DNA from: CAMBDR01 sp046597185
GTDB lineage: Bacteria > Pseudomonadota > Gammaproteobacteria > Burkholderiales > Burkholderiaceae_D
Assembly (NCBI GenBank): GCA_046597185.1
Contig: JBKJLF010000880.1
Span: forward strand, 1 to 15,577
Length of the DNA stretch: 15,577 nt
Direction: 5' to 3'
Shown here: in pieces, positions 13,330 through 15,577 of the stretch
Layout: every line of letters starts with the position of its first letter
Numbering within the stretch: position 1 is the first letter of the stretch
The notes under the pieces: generated by a model
The model's database searches: none
What the model saw: the letters and a program-made list of their open reading frames with translations, nothing else
What the model was told of the DNA's origin: nothing
Translations under genes and position numbers: made by a program

Positions 13330-14253
13330 ATGAAAATCGTGGTAATCGGTAGCGGAGGCACTGGCGGCTACTTTGGTGCCAAACTGGCCAAAGCGGGGGA
13401 AGATGTCACCTTTGTGGCGCGCGGCGCGCATTTACAGGCAATGCGCGAACACGGCCTCACCATCCAATCCAAAATTGAAGGCGAATGGGCCATACCGGTC
13501 AAGGCGGTCGATGATCTGGCAGGTCATGAGTTTGCTGACATCATTCTTTTTTGCGTTAAATCATGGGATACCGAAACGGCCGCCGAATTGACCAAGCCCA
13601 TCATGGGGCCCAACACCGGCTTGATTTCCATCCAGAACGGTATCGACAATGAAGACAAGCTGACCAAAATCCTTGGCCCCAGCCATGTGATGGGTGGTAT
13701 TTGCTATGTCTTTTCCAATATTATCGAACCCGGCGTGATTGCCCACCACCAATTTGGCCGGATTGTGTTTGGCGAGATGGATGGCCGCATTTCAGAACGC
13801 GCGGTAGCCTTTACCGCCGCTTGCGAAAGCGCGGCCATTCCGGTGGAATGTTCAAGCCATATTCGCCGTGCGCTATGGGAAAAATACCTGGTACTGGCCC
13901 CTTTGGCGGGCACCACCTGCCTCACCCGCTTACCGGTTAAATTTATCCGCGAACTACCCGCAACGCGCTGGCTATGGCAACAGCAAACAGAAGAATTGAT
14001 CGCCTTGGCGCGCGCCCTGGAAATTGATTTGGGTGAGGACAGAATGAGCCGATGCCTGCAATTTCTGGAATCGCTGGGGCCCAACAATTATTCATCAATG
14101 TGCCTGGATTTGATCAACGACAAGCCGCTGGAGCTGGAAGCCCTGATCGGCCACGCCGTGCGCCTGGGCAAACGCCATGCGGTGCCAACGCCGTCCTTGG
14201 CGGTGGTGTATGGTGCGCTACTGCCATATCTGAAAGGCAAACCCCACCTCTGA
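13330..14253 (+). CDS. PanE-like 2-dehydropantoate 2-reductase family oxidoreductase
   Basis: A 307-residue NADP-dependent reductase of the ketopantoate reductase family; PanE reduces 2-dehydropantoate to pantoate in pantothenate/CoA synthesis. The Rossmann motif GSGGTGG (7-13) is followed by Arg31 in FVARG, which usually selects NADP. Lys77 (FCVKS), Asn103 (QNGIDNE) and the catalytic-Lys candidate Lys185 (ALWEKYLVL) line up with the family. The C-terminal helical domain has LELEALIGHAVRLGKRHAVPTP (about 267-288), matching the usual TEIDxxxGxVVRLGxxxxVPTP pattern in reduced form. E. coli PanE has Asn180 four residues after the catalytic Lys; here that position is Leu189, and the following NPLT-type loop is APLAGTTCL. 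So this may be a paralogue with a different 2-oxoacid substrate. No panB, panC or panD gene is near. GGGAG at 13318-13322 supports the start. It converges on the patatin gene with a six-base gap. Confidence 0.85.
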   Translation: MKIVVIGSGGTGGYFGAKLAKAGEDVTFVARGAHLQAMREHGLTIQSKIEGEWAIPVKAVDDLAGHEFADIILFCVKSWDTETAAELTKPIMGPNTGLISIQNGIDNEDKLTKILGPSHVMGGICYVFSNIIEPGVIAHHQFGRIVFGEMDGRISERAVAFTAACESAAIPVECSSHIRRALWEKYLVLAPLAGTTCLTRLPVKFIRELPATRWLWQQQTEELIALARALEIDLGEDRMSRCLQFLESLGPNNYSSMCLDLINDKPLELEALIGHAVRLGKRHAVPTPSLAVVYGALLPYLKGKPHL

Positions 14254-14259
14254 ACAAAA

Positions 14260-15429
14260 TTATGATGAGAAAAAACTCAACACATCGGCACTGCGCAGCA
14301 GGGTATCGCTTTTGCCCAGCGCAATGAGTTCACGCGTGAAGCTCGATTCAAACAATAGATACGAAGCCAGGGCCGAACCGCGCGCCTCGGTGGCACCAAT
14401 CCCGCCCAACATGGTGCGGATCGGCGCAGGCAAGCTATCGGTATGGCGGCTGGCGATATCATCGACCCGCTCCGAGGGCGCAATCACCAGTAACTCAACC
14501 GGGCGCAGCGGCATTTTTTCGCGAAATTCCGGCGGCAACATCGACAGCGTCAGGTTGATGCGGTTTAAACGCTCCACATCCACCGCTAAACTATCCAGAA
14601 AAATACTTGACATCGCATGCCCGGCAATTTGCGCCAGACTCGGGTATTGCAAATTGGTGGCAATATTGCGCGCCGCTTCAGTCAAGCGGCCAGAACCGAC
14701 CACCAACACCTTGGTCGCGCCCAAATGGATGGCCGGCGAAATCGGTGCCAATTGGCGCATCGAACCATCGCCGCAATATTCTTGCCTGCCATTGATAAAC
14801 AAAGGAATCGAGGGAAAAATAAAGGGAATGGCCGATGAAGCCAGCAAATGCTCGACCCCGATTTGATCTTGCAAGGCATGCCGTTGCATGCGCACCCAGG
14901 GTTCGATTTGCGCCAGGGTTTGATAAAAGGTAATATGCTGACCGCCGCTATACGATGAAGCCGTCACCGCCAGTGCGTGCAATAATCCATCGGCAAAAAC
15001 ACTGTCCAGACGCGGAAAATCGAGCATGCGGTGCAACAGGCTCACCAGCGGCGTATTATCGAGCAGCGATTTGGGGGGCGCGGCCCGCCATTTGCGTAAC
15101 ATCCAACCAAACGACAATAAAGACAGCCAACGCGCACCGGAGCGTAGCACGCCCAAAGAATCGGCCCGATACACTTGCGCCGCTTCAAAGTTTTCCCACA
15201 CATCCACCAAACGCCTTACCCCTTCGCCAAAATTATCGGCGCGACAAGCCAGCGCGGTCGCATTGATTGCGCCCGCCGAGGTGCCACAGATAATATCAAA
15301 AGGACAGCGCGCAGGCGGCCAGCCCGCTTCCCACAGGATGGTGGCAATCCCTTGCATCACCCCTACCTGGTAAGCAGCCCGCGCCCCGCCGCCGGTCAAT
15401 ATTACGCCAGTTTTTTTTCGTGTAGTCAT
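14260..15429 (-). CDS. Patatin-like phospholipase
   Basis: A 389-residue serine lipid acyl hydrolase using a Ser-Asp dyad. The oxyanion-hole motif GGGARAAYQVGV (13-24) is followed by the nucleophile elbow GTSAG (49-53, Ser51). ASSAIPFIFPSIP (197-209) precedes the catalytic Asp221 in GDGSMRQLAP. All catalytic elements are intact, so the enzyme is probably active on membrane or storage lipids. No signal peptide or transmembrane helix is evident, which suggests a cytoplasmic or peripheral protein; some patatins are exported by other routes. The region after about 260 (SIFLDSLAVDVERLNRINL, then PVELLVIAPSERVDD) looks like the C-terminal extension seen in many proteobacterial patatins. The start falls just before the first motif, so little N-terminal extension is possible, though the ribosome site is weak. 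The palindrome cluster at 15492-15577 lies upstream of its start. Confidence 0.9.
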   Translation of the reverse strand: MTTRKKTGVILTGGGARAAYQVGVMQGIATILWEAGWPPARCPFDIICGTSAGAINATALACRADNFGEGVRRLVDVWENFEAAQVYRADSLGVLRSGARWLSLLSFGWMLRKWRAAPPKSLLDNTPLVSLLHRMLDFPRLDSVFADGLLHALAVTASSYSGGQHITFYQTLAQIEPWVRMQRHALQDQIGVEHLLASSAIPFIFPSIPLFINGRQEYCGDGSMRQLAPISPAIHLGATKVLVVGSGRLTEAARNIATNLQYPSLAQIAGHAMSSIFLDSLAVDVERLNRINLTLSMLPPEFREKMPLRPVELLVIAPSERVDDIASRHTDSLPAPIRTMLGGIGATEARGSALASYLLFESSFTRELIALGKSDTLLRSADVLSFFSS

Positions 15430-15491
15430 ACGTCAAGAATAGCAGTTTCATTGCTGCTTGCGTGCAAGATTTGGCTGCAGACCGAAAAAAA

Positions 15492-15518
15492 GCGCAATGA
15501 CAAACGATTCCGTTGCGC
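15492..15518. repeat. Short inverted repeat upstream of the patatin gene
   Basis: GCGCAA (15492-15497) and TTGCGC (15513-15518) are perfect 6-base arms around 15 bases. Further short dyads lie closer to the gene (CTTGC-GT-GCAAG at 15457-15468; AGCAG at 15441-15445 with CTGCT at 15454-15458). Any could be an operator; none matches a site I recognise. Confidence 0.35.
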
Positions 15519-15523
15519 AGGTA

Positions 15524-15577
15524 GCGTGGGCACCTGTGCCCACGCGTGGATACGATCAGCCGCCACGCGTGGGCACG
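15524..15577. repeat. Overlapping GC-rich palindromes, REP-like element, truncated by window end
   Basis: GCGTGGGCAC (15524-15533) and GTGCCCACGC (15536-15545) are perfect 10-base arms with a two-base loop. The right arm also belongs to a larger hairpin: GTGCCCACGCGTGG (15536-15549) pairs perfectly with CCACGCGTGGGCAC (15563-15576) across a 13-base loop. The word GTGGGCAC thus occurs three times in alternating orientation, as in repetitive extragenic palindromes, which are dispersed between genes and often tied to RAYT (TnpA_REP) transposases. The element may continue past the window. Confidence 0.7.

Noticed and set aside
15497..15577. Open plus-strand frame starting MTNDSVAQVAW that runs through the palindromes to the window end
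   Set aside because: No Shine-Dalgarno precedes it, and the codons are those of the palindromic repeat. It cannot be judged without the sequence beyond the window.

Overview
The window is chromosomal DNA of a Gram-negative bacterium. Supporting evidence: a complete tripartite RND efflux operon with an outer-membrane lipoprotein, a homodimeric (AceE-type) pyruvate dehydrogenase E1, and several Sec signal peptides. The gene families fit a beta- or gammaproteobacterium; I cannot place the genus. There are no RNA genes, CRISPR arrays or intact insertion sequences.

Layout. (1) 1-2377 is an accessory stretch, visibly more AT-rich around 1150-2110 than the rest. It holds an RHH antitoxin gene and a PIN-domain toxin gene broken by a one-base frameshift, a poorly coding stretch with two small minus-strand ORFs, and a two-gene unit: a small SLT-type lysozyme/transglycosylase without a signal peptide, followed with an ATG/TGA junction by a secreted Ivy-like lysozyme inhibitor carrying the CKPHxC loop. 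That pair looks like a peptidoglycan-attacking effector with its periplasmic immunity protein and is the most interesting item here. (2) 2378-5029 (minus) is a stand-alone AceE-type E1 with no E2/E3 genes beside it. (3) 5180-7246 (minus) encodes an exported protein made of six tandem DUF1566/Lcl_C modules of about 109 residues, with a near-consensus sigma-70 promoter at 7307-7335. (4) 7434-13263 (plus) is an efflux operon in the order outer-membrane factor, periplasmic adaptor, HAE-1 inner-membrane pump. (5) 13330-14253 (plus) is a PanE-like reductase lacking a usual active-site Asn. It converges on (6) a patatin-like phospholipase gene at 14260-15429 (minus). (7) 15492-15577 contains strong overlapping palindromes of REP-like character, cut by the window end.

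How the genes work together: the three efflux genes certainly act as one machine. The two accessory pairs each look like toxin/neutraliser units. The other genes are single-gene units with no visible pathway link to their neighbours.
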